Positions 8,276 to 17,322 of a stretch of 64,000 nucleotides of DNA are shown here, piece by piece. The stretch is taken from assembly GCF_000020365.1 (NCBI RefSeq), contig NC_012108.1, forward strand, positions 2,480,001-2,544,000. Reading direction: 5' to 3'. The DNA is from Desulforapulum autotrophicum HRM2. GTDB lineage: Bacteria; Desulfobacterota; Desulfobacteria; Desulfobacterales; Desulfobacteraceae. Numbering within the stretch: position 1 is the stretch's first letter; every line of letters starts with the position of its first letter. Made by a program: the position numbers and the translations under genes. The notes beneath the pieces are model-generated. The model was not told the DNA's origin. It was given only the letters and a program-made list of their open reading frames with translations, and searched no databases.

Positions 8276-9121
8276 TCAATACTCCCTGGGGGTACGATTG
8301 AGCTCCTTTAAGGTAAACACAGGTCCGTCTTTGCACACCAGCTCTTTGCCGATGTTACACCGCCCGCACATGCCGATGCCACACTTCATGCGGTTTTCAA
8401 GTGACATGATGATCTGCTCATCGCCGTACCCCAGTTTTTCAAGGGCCGGCTGGGTAAATTTGATCATGATGGGCGGTCCGCACACGATGGCATAGGTTTC
8501 GGGCGACGCCTTGGGTGCCTTTTGTTCGACAATGGTCGGCACAAATCCCACGTTGTAGCCCCAGGTGGGATCATCGGTGCCGTCAACTGTTATGTGCATG
8601 TTGATATCGTCCCTTCGTTCCCACTCAAAGAGTTCATCCCGGTAGAGAAGCATGCCGGGGGACCTTGCCCCGTATACCACATCAATCTTGCCAAATTTTG
8701 ACCGGTTGGCAGGGTCAAGCATATATACGATGGATGCCCTGAGGGTGGTAAAGGCAAATCCGCCACCGATTATCACAAGGTTTTTGCCTTCAAGTTTGTC
8801 CCAGGGGTAGGAATTGCCAAGCGGTCCCCTGATGCCCATGATGTCACCGACCTTCATGTTGTGAAGGTATGAGGTGACCACCCCTGTCTTGAATACGGTG
8901 AATTTGACAAATCCCTTTTCCGTGGGTGAAGAGGCGATCCCAATGGGGATCTCCCCCTTGCCGGGAATGGAAAGTTCGGCAAACTGGCCGGCCCTGTGGG
9001 AGAACTTTTCCCCGTCTTCCTCGTTTAAAAAGACAAACTTGAATGTCTTGAGCGACTTATCCTCGGTTGCGATCTCTATCTCATCGATGCGTACGGGATA
9101 AGGCCGATATGGATTATCCAT
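8276..9121 (-). CDS. flxA: FlxA-like NAD(P)H/FAD oxidoreductase subunit
   Basis: A 281-residue ferredoxin-NADP reductase-type flavoprotein. The FAD domain (about 1-105, including RAGQFAELSIPG) precedes an NAD(P) domain (NLVIIGGGFAFTTLRA, about 110-125). The C-terminal MKCGIGMCGRCNIG with a later cysteine is a PyrK-like 2Fe-2S site. This layout matches FlxA and hydrogenase gamma subunits, which exchange electrons between NAD(P)H and iron-sulfur partners. It is the last gene of the minus-strand hdrA-mvhD-FeS-FeS-flavoprotein run. Known Flx-Hdr complexes of sulfate reducers couple NADH, ferredoxin and a disulfide by flavin-based bifurcation; that role here is inferred. Confidence 0.82.
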   Translation of the reverse strand: MDNPYRPYPVRIDEIEIATEDKSLKTFKFVFLNEEDGEKFSHRAGQFAELSIPGKGEIPIGIASSPTEKGFVKFTVFKTGVVTSYLHNMKVGDIMGIRGPLGNSYPWDKLEGKNLVIIGGGFAFTTLRASIVYMLDPANRSKFGKIDVVYGARSPGMLLYRDELFEWERRDDINMHITVDGTDDPTWGYNVGFVPTIVEQKAPKASPETYAIVCGPPIMIKFTQPALEKLGYGDEQIIMSLENRMKCGIGMCGRCNIGKELVCKDGPVFTLKELNRTPREY

Positions 9122-9139
9122 TTTTCCTCCAATTGTGCC

Positions 9140-10195
9140 CTATTTCTGCGGCTCGTATGAGTTCATTTTATTGCAGACCTGGCGTATGTCGATGTTGACT
9201 GGACATTTTTCCACACATCTTCCACACCCCACGCACATGGTTCCGCTGTCGTACTTGTCCAGAAAGTACTTGAGCTTGTGCATGAACCGCTGACGTACCC
9301 GTTGGGTCTTTTCACCCCTTGGATTGTGGCCTGAGCCGTGCTTTGTGAACAGAGGCGACATACAGGTGTCCCAGTTGCGAAACCTTGCAGCAGAATTGCC
9401 CTTTGTCTCATCCTGGATGTCAAAGCACCAGCAGGTGGGGCAGACAAAGGTACAGGTGCCACAGTTGATGCAGGTAAAGGCAAGATCCTCCCAGAACGGT
9501 GCGCCGTGGAGGTCCAGGATCGATTTTTGTGCAAGTTTGTCTGTAAACACAGCCAGAGGCCCCATGGCAGTTTCAGCCTTGTTTTTTAACTGTTCAATCT
9601 TTTCAAGGCTTTCATCCGTGTCTGCAACGGTATCAAATCCGGCTGCACTGAAAAAAGCCTCTCCCTTTGGGGTCAAGACCTTGGCAAGATAAAGATCTCC
9701 TGCGTCCACCAGAAGGGCGTCCAGGCCCTCTTCGGCAAAGGGCCCGCTACCCATGGCTGTTGAAAAATCCGTAACAGACGGCTGGTTTACGGCAAGCCCC
9801 ACAAAGGTTGTTGCCGCATAGGCATCACACCAATAGGGGTCACGGTATTCCGGGGTGTCAAAGTTGAGTTTGACCAGAGCCACGGCCCTTGCATCATAGG
9901 GTCGAATACCGATGACGGCACGGGGGGAATAGTCCGTTTCCGGCCTTTCCATGATGTGGTGGTTTTCAGCGGTTGGATCAAGGGTTGCCCCAAGAAGTTT
10001 TTCCGTCTGGGGAAAAAGAACCGACTTGGGTGACATGATCGTATCTGGTTTTTCCATGTCCGGATATTGATCCGGGGCCAGCTGTTTAAACATTGACTGG
10101 TTGTTGTCTGTTACAGGGCCAAAGAGATGATACGCCTTTCTGGATGCATCAATGCCCCTGTTCCAGTCGTTTTTATCGATTTGTATGACTTTCAT
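9140..10195 (-). CDS. FlxB-like 4Fe-4S dicluster protein
   Basis: A 351-residue cytoplasmic iron-sulfur protein with no signal peptide. Two ferredoxin-type cysteine sets are visible near the C-terminus: CINCGTCTFVCPTCWC (about residues 238-253) and CVGCGRCVEKCPVN (about 317-330). The N-terminal 230 residues resemble the AsrA/sulfhydrogenase beta-type accessory domain. In FlxABCD-HdrABC clusters a protein of this kind links the NAD(P)H flavoprotein to the Hdr unit. It lies between the second iron-sulfur gene and flxA in the same operon. Confidence 0.72.
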   Translation of the reverse strand: MKVIQIDKNDWNRGIDASRKAYHLFGPVTDNNQSMFKQLAPDQYPDMEKPDTIMSPKSVLFPQTEKLLGATLDPTAENHHIMERPETDYSPRAVIGIRPYDARAVALVKLNFDTPEYRDPYWCDAYAATTFVGLAVNQPSVTDFSTAMGSGPFAEEGLDALLVDAGDLYLAKVLTPKGEAFFSAAGFDTVADTDESLEKIEQLKNKAETAMGPLAVFTDKLAQKSILDLHGAPFWEDLAFTCINCGTCTFVCPTCWCFDIQDETKGNSAARFRNWDTCMSPLFTKHGSGHNPRGEKTQRVRQRFMHKLKYFLDKYDSGTMCVGCGRCVEKCPVNIDIRQVCNKMNSYEPQK

Positions 10196-10277
10196 ATGGA
10201 TACCTTTTTATAGATAACTCCCACCAGGATGTTGAAATTAAATGCGTTTTAAAAATACCATGTTCCGGCCGGGCCGG

Positions 10278-11225
10278 TTACTTGATAAATGCATCGGGAT
10301 CATCGGGTTTGAATGTATCCAGGGGCGGCCGCTGGTCCAGGGTGAGGCCTGCTTCCCATCCATAGATCTCAAGGCTGTCCTTGACAAGTTTTCGAGTGAA
10401 GTCCCTGACTCTGATATCCATGGGGCAGGCCTCCTCACACGCTCCGCAATCGGTACAGCGCCCGGCACAGTGGTAGGCCCGTAAAAAGTGAAAGGTCCTC
10501 ACATCTGATGGGTCCTGGCCCTTTCCAACCCATTGGGGATTGGATTCATCCACAAAGCAGGTGGGGCAGTAGCACAGGGGGCAGGCATTTCTGCACGCAT
10601 AGCAGCGGATACACCCGTCAAGCAGGGTTTCAAAGTGATTCCACCGCTGGTCGTCATCCATCTGTTCAATGGCTTTGACGTCCTTGAACGGGTCCTCAAG
10701 GGTTTGCTCGACCACGGGTTCTGCAACCAGCACGTCGTGGATAACGGGATTCCGGTGCATGCAGGTGCGGCAGTTGGCCCTGAGATAATCCTGCTTGTCA
10801 ATTTTAAGTTCATTTTCAAGGGTCTTGACCAGAAGGGTTTCACCCTCTTCCTTGAATTGGGTGATTTCAAGGTCAAACAGGGCACGGATGCTTGGTTTGT
10901 CAACCATTCCCGTGCACGGCACGCCAATGATGTAAAGCTGCTCCCTTGAAATTTTGTTTTCAACAATGTGGTTGACAATATTTCTTGAGTCGCATCCCTT
11001 TGCAATGATGCCGATTTTTTCCGTTCGATTGGTCAGGTAATTGGCAAGATTGAGACTGCAGTTGGCGTCCCAGACAAAGGTAGCTGCCTCTTCAGGGGTT
11101 CTTGCAATGGCAGGCACGGTGGCCATGGGCACGGTGCCCTGTTTGAAGCCAATGACCAGGTCTACCTTGCCCTCCCGTAACAGGTTTGAGGAGAGTTCCC
11201 TGATTTTTTCAGTATATGCATTCAT
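10278..11225 (-). CDS. FlxC-like 4Fe-4S dicluster protein
   Basis: A 315-residue iron-sulfur protein. CRTCMHRNP (about residue 172) is followed by CIRCYACRNACPLCYCPTC (about 213-231) and CTDCGACEEACPMD (about 264-277), enough cysteines for two 4Fe-4S clusters and probably a third. The N-terminal part resembles FrhB/hydrogenase beta-type proteins. It stands between mvhD and the 351-residue iron-sulfur gene, the order expected for an Flx-type electron-transfer cluster. The partner assignment is by context. Confidence 0.7.
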   Translation of the reverse strand: MNAYTEKIRELSSNLLREGKVDLVIGFKQGTVPMATVPAIARTPEEAATFVWDANCSLNLANYLTNRTEKIGIIAKGCDSRNIVNHIVENKISREQLYIIGVPCTGMVDKPSIRALFDLEITQFKEEGETLLVKTLENELKIDKQDYLRANCRTCMHRNPVIHDVLVAEPVVEQTLEDPFKDVKAIEQMDDDQRWNHFETLLDGCIRCYACRNACPLCYCPTCFVDESNPQWVGKGQDPSDVRTFHFLRAYHCAGRCTDCGACEEACPMDIRVRDFTRKLVKDSLEIYGWEAGLTLDQRPPLDTFKPDDPDAFIK

Positions 11226-11236
11226 TTAACTTTCCC

Positions 11237-11659
11237 CTAACCCGCTTTTTTGACAAGTTTATGGTTGGGTCCAAGGGCATTGACTGCCTTGGTCACCCGT
11301 GTGACAACGTCCACAAATTTAGTGGCTTCTGCCGAAGAGATCCAGGAGAAGTGGAGTCTGTCCCGTTCGATACCCATGTGCTCAAGCAGATTTCCCATGA
11401 GTGCAAATTTCCGGCGTGCGTAGTAATTACCTTCCAGGTAATGGCATTCACCCGGATGTCAACCGGACACCCATACCCCGTCGGCACCCTCCCTGAAGGC
11501 GCTCAGGATAAATTTCGGGCTCATTCTTCCCGTGCACGGGATTCGTATCACCCGGACATCGGCCGGGTATTGCATTCGGCTTACACCAGCAAGATCGGCG
11601 GCACCATAGCTGCACCAGTTGCACAAAAAACCGACGATCTTTGTCTTTTTTTCCGTCAT
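11237..11659 (-). CDS. mvhD: MvhD/FlxD selenoprotein (in-frame UGA read as Sec67)
   Basis: Reading the UGA at 11461-11459 as selenocysteine gives a 140-residue MvhD-type protein ending at TAG 11237; stopping there would leave a 66-residue fragment. The residues around it, VWVSG-U-HPGECHY, align with the usual GCHPGDCHY site, so Sec replaces a cluster-ligand cysteine. Other expected cysteines are [15 protein letters not shown] near the N-terminus. Immediately after the UGA a 7-bp hairpin with a GGA loop fits a bacterial SECIS. MvhD transfers electrons to HdrA; the gene sits 14 bases from hdrA and precedes the FlxB/C-like genes. Selenocysteine MvhD is known in several deltaproteobacteria. Confidence 0.9.
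11426..11442 (-). promoter_or_regulatory. SECIS-like hairpin of mvhD
   Basis: On the minus strand ATTACCT, loop GGA, AGGTAAT makes a perfect 7-bp stem whose loop starts 23 bases after the UGA. A short stem with G in the first loop positions about 16-37 bases past UGA is the known bacterial SECIS form. Confidence 0.75.
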
Positions 11660-11673
11660 TATTTTTTTCTCCT

Positions 11674-14600
11674 TTATACTGCTTCGTCCAGGGCAAATAT
11701 CTGGGCAAAAATCTGATTGGTGTCAAAGCCCTTGAGGTGAAGGGCACCCGACCGGCAGGAGGCAACGCACAATCCGCAGCCCTTGCACAGTACCGGGTTG
11801 ATCTCAGCCTTGCCCTTGAAACGGCCTTCCGTGGCAAAACTTGGGGCTGAATAGGGGCAGATGCTGACACACACGCCGCAGGAACTGCACACCATGGGAT
11901 CCACGGTTGCAACGTTGCCGCTCATGGAGACGGTCTGGCGTGCCAGAAGGGTCACGGCCCTTGAGGCTGCGGCCTGCCCATGGGCAATGGCCTCGTCAAT
12001 GGGTTTGGGATAGTGGGCAAGTCCGCAAAGGAACACCCCGTCAGTGGCAAATTCAGAGGGTCCAAGTTTTGCGTGGCGTTCCACAAAGAAGCCATCCTCG
12101 TTCAGCGGCACTTTGAAGAAGTTTGCCAGGCGCTCGTCCCTGTTGGGCACAATGGCCGATGCCAGGGTCAGAATATCCGCCTCGATCTCAAGGGGGATGC
12201 CCAGTACATGGTCGGTGATCGTGATTTTGAGACTCTCTTTTGAAGCCTCGACCACGGGCTTGTTGTCAAGGCTGTAACGGATGAAGATGACCCCCATTTC
12301 CCTTGCCTGCTGGTACTTGTATTCGCGCTCGCCATAGGTTCTGATATCCCGGTACAGAATGTAAACGTCCATGTCGGGATTGATGGTTTTAAGGGCAATG
12401 GCATTGTCAATGGAATGGGTGCAGCACACCCTTGAACAATAGGGTCGGTCCTTGTCCCTTGAACCAACGCACTGGATAAAAACCGCCGAATTCAGGGTTT
12501 TGAGTTCCTCGTCCCTGTCGATGAAGCGTCGATCAAGCTCAAGGCTTGTCAATACCCGGGGATCCTTACCATAGAGGTACTCCTTGGGTTTCAGGCCGGT
12601 GGCACCGGTTGCGACAATGGCCACACCATGTTCAATGGTTTCAGGTTTACCGTTTGTGGTGAGGGTGGATTTAAAGTTGCCCACGAATCCCTCCACATCG
12701 TCCAGGGTGGTATTCAGATGGAGGTGGACCTTGTCGTTGCTGGTTACTGAAGTCACAAGGTCTGTGAGCCCCTGCTGAATGTCCTCTTCCAGATATGTCC
12801 GGTACAGATTGTTGGCCTGCCCTCCAAGTTTGTCTGATTTTTCCACCAGGTGAACTTCATATCCCTGTTCGGCAAGGTTTTTAGCACTGGCGATGCCTGA
12901 AACCCCACCACCGATGACCAGGGCGGTCTGGTTGACGTTGAGTTTTGCCTCTTTCAAGGGTTCCATCAGGGCAACCTTTGAGACCGCCATGCGAACCAGG
13001 TCCTTGGATTTTTCAGTGGCAAGTTTAGGGCTTGCCTTGTGGACCCAGGAGGCGTGGTTCCGGATGTTGGTCATTTCAAAGAGATACTTGTTGAGACCAG
13101 CATTGATAAGGGTCTCCTGGAATAGGGGTTCGTGGGTTTTCGGGGTGCAGGCGGCCACCACGATCCGGTTGAGGTTGTTCTCCTTGATGATCTGAGTCAT
13201 GGTGTCCTGGGTATCCTGGGAGCAGGTGTAGAGATTGTCCGAACAGTACTCCACATAGGGAAGCTTTGCCGCATAATCCCTCACACTTTCCACATCCACG
13301 ATACCGGCAATGTTGGACCCGCACTTGCAGACAAACACCCCGATGCGGGGCCGTTCACCAATGACGTTTGTCTCTGGGATTTCCTCGGCCTTTTTGGTCA
13401 TGGTGTCCCGGGCGCTTGAGAGCAGGGCGCCTGCCTCTGCTGCTGCAGCGCTGGAATCAACAACGGACTGGGGAATATCCTTGGGGCCCTGGAAAGCACC
13501 TGCCACAAAGATGCCTCTCTGGGTCGTTTCCACCGGGGCAAAGCTTTCGGTTCGGGCAAAGTTGCCTTCGGTGAGTTCGATATTAAGCCTGTTGGCAAGA
13601 TCCACCACCTCCGGGCTGATTTCAAGACCCACGGAAAGGACGATCATGTCAAAGGTTTCAGACTCCATGGACCCCATTTCATCAACATAGCGTACATTGA
13701 GGTCGTCGGTTCCTGCCACGGGATTGACCGTGTGGACCCGGCTTCTGACAAATCGGATGCCGAGATCTTTGGCCCGGTTGTAGTAGCGTTCAAAATCCTT
13801 ACCATGGGTTCGCATATCCATGAAGAAGATCGTACATTCAAGGCTGTCTCCTGCATGTTCCTTTGCAATGACTGCCTCTTTCAGGGCATACATGCAGCAG
13901 ACCGACGAGCAGTACTTGTGGTCGCATCGATTCATATCCCTTGAGCCTACGCACTGGAACCAGGCGATTTTTTTGGGTTCCTTGTGGTCGGAAAACCGTG
14001 CAAGGTGGCCCTGGGTGGGACCTGAGGCGGATAGAATTCTCTCAAATTCCATGGCTGTCATTACATTGGGGTGGTTTGCATACTGATAGTTGTCAAGCCC
14101 CTGGGGATCAAAGGCTGTAAAGCCAGGCGCCAGGATCACAGCCCCTGCATCTATGGTTTCGGTGGCTCCTTTTTCAAGGTGGGTCTCAAGGGTTAAGGCA
14201 CCCGCGCCGCAGGCCTTGACGCATTCATAACATTCACAGCATACCATGCAGTCAAGGCACCGGCTGGCCTCGGCAATGGCCTGTTCTTCAGTGAATCCAA
14301 GTTCAACCTCGTCAAAGCCAGCCAGACGCTGTTCCATGGGGATTCTTGCCATGGTCTGGCGTTGGACCTTTTTGATCCTGTCCGGGATGGGGTTGAAGTT
14401 TTTCTGGGCATATTCAACGGGTTCACGCCCCTGGGCAAGGTCCTCGTGGTCAAGAAACCTCAGAATGGAAACGCCTGCCTGGTTGCCTGCAGCAACGGCA
14501 TTGATGGCAATAGAAGCACCGGTTTCAGCGTCGCCACCTGCAAAAACCCCCTTTCTTTGTGTCTCAAAGGTGAGGGGGTTGACTTCAATGTTACCCCAGC

Positions 14601-16122
14601 GGTTGATGGTTATTCCTTGTTTTTCATCAATGCACGATGTGTCGGTGCGTTGACCGATGGCCGGGATGATGTAATCGGTATTAATGATAAAATCGCTGCC
14701 TTCAACCGGAACCGGTCGTCGGCGACCGCTCTTGTCCGGTTCGCCAAGTTCCATGCGAAAACACCGGATGCCAACGGTTTTGCCGTCCTCTGCAACCACC
14801 TCCTTGGGGGCGGTGAGAAACTGGATGTCAACCCCCTCTTCAAGGGCATCTTCGATCTCTTCATCCCGGGCCGGCATTTCAGTCTCGGTTCTTCGGTATA
14901 AAATGCTCACCTTTTCGGCCCCGATTCTAAGCGCAGTTCGGGCGGCATCAATTGCCACGTCACCGCCGCCAATGATGACTACCTTGCCCTTTAGGGGTTT
15001 ACCGGTGCCAAGGGCCGCCTCCTTGAGAAGTGTTACCCCGGAGATTACTCCGTTAAAGGCTTCACCCGGAATGCCAAGTTCCATTCCCCGATGGCAGCCA
15101 ATGGCCAGATAAACCGAGGCAAAACCTTCCGCAAACAATGCGTCAACTGTGAAATCACGGCCAAGTGCCTTATTGTACTGGATTTCAACGCCAAGCTGGT
15201 TGGTAATGTAGGAGACTTCATCTTCGAGCACTTTTGGGGGAAGTCGATAATCGGGAATACCGACCTTGAGCATGCCGCCGGCCGCTGGAAGGGCTTCAAA
15301 AATGGTGACTTTCACCCCCTTGCCGGCAAGAAAGGCAGCAGCGGAAAGCCCTGCAGGTCCAGCCCCCACAATGGCAACCCGCTCAGGTCTTGGGGCTATT
15401 TCAGGAGCGGGAAGGTCTTTGATGTTGACCTGGTCTGCAACGAACCGTTTCAGGGTGCATATGGAAACGGCAGATTCCACCTGTTCCCTCCGGCAGGCAT
15501 CTTCACAGGGATGGGGACAGATTCTGCCGATGGATCCGGGTAGCGGAAGGTTTCGTAGGATTACCTCCAGGGCCTCCTTGTATTTTTTCTTGCCTGCAAG
15601 GGCCACATAGGCGTGGGCATTGACGCTGTTGGGACAGGCGTTTGTGCAGGGAGAGCGGTCTTTCTTGGTGATTGAAAAGGCACCGGGCACTGCCTGGGCA
15701 TAGGGTTTATAAGTAGCATGCCTTGTCGTAAGTCCCTGTTCAAAGATACTGGGCAGGGTTACAGGACAGGCCTCGGCACATTCGCCGCAACCGGTGCACT
15801 TTGCCGTATCAATGAATCTTGGAGTTCTGTCCAGGGTGATCTGAAAATTTCCAGCCTTACCTTTTATCGATTTTGTTTCGCTAAGGGTGTGTAGCTCAAT
15901 GTTTAAATGCCGGCCGACCTCGACCAGTGTGGGTGAAATAATTCACATGGCACAGTCATTGGTGGGGAATGTCTTGTCTAACTGGGACATTACCCCGCCA
16001 ATGGATGGGCTTTTTTCAACCAAATGGACATAGTATCCGGAATTAGCAAGATCAAGGGCAGAGAGCATACCGGAGATTCCGCCTCCGATCACGGCTACCG
16101 AGCCTGTTACTTTGTTTGTCAT
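11674..16122 (-). CDS. hdrA: HdrA-GltD-HdrA fusion selenoprotein (in-frame UGA read as Sec60)
   Basis: The minus-strand frame from ATG 16122 (GGGAG upstream) to 11674 encodes 1482 residues if the UGA at 15945-15943 is selenocysteine. The flanking [22 protein letters not shown] matches the conserved HdrA cluster site where this residue is normally Cys. Domains: HdrA flavin start (GGGISG, about 13-18), 4Fe-4S (CTGCGEC, 109-115), an inserted GltD/NfnB-like unit (about 150-640, with [15 protein letters not shown] and a second dinucleotide fold), remainder of the first HdrA unit (about 650-880), a second HdrA unit (about 900-1370, GGGVSG), and two C-terminal 4Fe-4S motifs. HdrA is the flavin-bifurcating subunit of heterodisulfide-reductase complexes. 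No hdrB or hdrC follows; mvhD does. Confidence 0.9.
15911..15928 (-). promoter_or_regulatory. SECIS-like hairpin of hdrA
   Basis: On the minus strand CTGGTC, loop GAGGTC, GGCCGG forms a 6-bp stem (two G-U pairs) whose loop begins 21 bases after the UGA at 15945-15943. The G at the start of the loop and the distance agree with the SECIS form. It is weaker than the mvhD hairpin. Confidence 0.55.
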
Positions 16123-16208
16123 TTTTTTTCTCCCATATGAAGTTGATGAAATTTATTCACCACTTAAATTTTACATTGAGAACTAAAACTCTTTTAATTT
16201 TATAGTTT

Positions 16209-16237
16209 TTATAATATGTTACTTGAACTTTTAACAA
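16209..16237 (-). promoter_or_regulatory. Candidate promoter of the hdrA operon
   Basis: On the minus strand TTGTTA (16237-16232), 17 bases, TTATAA (16214-16209) lies about 87 bases before the hdrA start in a very AT-rich gap. An overlapping TATTAT (16216-16211) could be the -10 box instead. A perfect inverted repeat ACCATAT-TTT-ATATGGT at 16264-16280 lies just upstream and may be an operator. Confidence 0.35.
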
Positions 16238-16354
16238 GGTACAAGTTTGACTCTACAATACTAACCATATTTTATATGGTACTTAGAGTTTAAAAAATAC
16301 GATGTCAATGAATTTATGAGGCTGAACAGGATTCTGTTGCTGAATGGGATGGAA

Positions 16355-17275
16355 ATGAATAAAAAAAAAATTATCCTTGTTTGCGGTCCCACAGGCGTAG
16401 GAAAAACCGGGTTTGCCATTGATCTTGCCACACGTGTGGGTGCAGAGATCATCGGTGCAGATTCCATGCAGATCTATCGTTACATGGACGTTGGAACGGC
16501 AAAACCCGATGCACGGGAGCAGTCAGCGGTCCGTCATTACCTTGTGGATGTGGTGGACCCGGACCAGGATTTTGATGCGGCCTGTTTTGCCCGCATGGCG
16601 GATCTTGCCATTGAGGAACTCCATAAAAAAGGAAGGGCGGCAGTTGTGGCCGGGGGCACGGGTTTTTATTTTAAGGCCCTTGTGCATGGGCTTTTCAGGG
16701 GAACAAAAGCCGATCCAAGGGTCCTTGCGGCACTTGAACAGGAGGCGGCAAAGGGAGTAGACCTCCATGCCAGGCTTTTAAGGGTTGATCCATCTGCCGC
16801 TGCAAAAATTCATCCAAATGATCTATTCAGGGTCATCCGTGCCCTTGAGGTGGCCACCACACATAACGCCACCATTTCATCCCTGCAAGAAGCCCATGGG
16901 TTTGAAGGTGAACGATACAGGGCTTTAAAGTTCGGCCTTTACATGGACCGTGAAAAACTGTACCAGAGAATAGAAAAACGGGTGGACATGATGCTTGACC
17001 AGGGATTGATCCAGGAGGTTGAAGGACTTCTTAATCGTGGATATACGTCGGATTTGAAATCCATGCAGTCCATTGGGTACAGACACGTGTGTCTGTATCT
17101 CAAAGGAGAGATCGGTTTTAATGAAATGGTGGGGCTGTTAAAACGTGATACCCGCCGTTATGCTAAACGTCAACTTACTTGGTTCAGGCGGGAAAAAGAA
17201 ATGATCTGGCTCATGCCCCAGGAGATCGAGCGGGCTTTTTCCCTTGCATCAGATTTTCTTGTTGACCGGGATTGA
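16355..17275 (+). CDS. miaA: tRNA dimethylallyltransferase
   Basis: MiaA transfers dimethylallyl to A37 of tRNAs reading UNN codons. The protein opens with MNKKKIILVCGPTGVGKTGFA, giving a P-loop GPTGVGKT, then ADSMQIYRYMDVGTAKP and GGTGFYFKAL, all diagnostic. Length (about 306 residues) is normal. The frame is open from 16316, but that ATG has no ribosome-binding site, whereas GGGA lies five bases before the ATG at 16355; ATG 16349 is a second possibility. It is divergent from hdrA and is followed at once by the lipoprotein gene. Confidence 0.94.
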   Translation: MNKKKIILVCGPTGVGKTGFAIDLATRVGAEIIGADSMQIYRYMDVGTAKPDAREQSAVRHYLVDVVDPDQDFDAACFARMADLAIEELHKKGRAAVVAGGTGFYFKALVHGLFRGTKADPRVLAALEQEAAKGVDLHARLLRVDPSAAAKIHPNDLFRVIRALEVATTHNATISSLQEAHGFEGERYRALKFGLYMDREKLYQRIEKRVDMMLDQGLIQEVEGLLNRGYTSDLKSMQSIGYRHVCLYLKGEIGFNEMVGLLKRDTRRYAKRQLTWFRREKEMIWLMPQEIERAFSLASDFLVDRD

Positions 17276-17322
17276 CCAGAACTAACCCGGATCGGCAGGG
17301 AATTAACAAAGGGTCGGGATTA

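Noticed and set aside
11237-11659. mvhD as a nonsense-mutated pseudogene
   Set aside because: The UGA falls exactly at a conserved cysteine, the frame continues with conserved sequence to a proper stop, and a SECIS-like hairpin follows.
11448-11912. 154-residue minus-strand frame overlapping mvhD and hdrA
   Set aside because: It has no family resemblance and is a frame shadow of the end of hdrA and the start of mvhD.
11674-15690. hdrA starting at the ATG 15690
   Set aside because: This would remove the first flavin motif and the first cluster site, which are intact upstream in the same frame apart from one UGA at the known Sec position.
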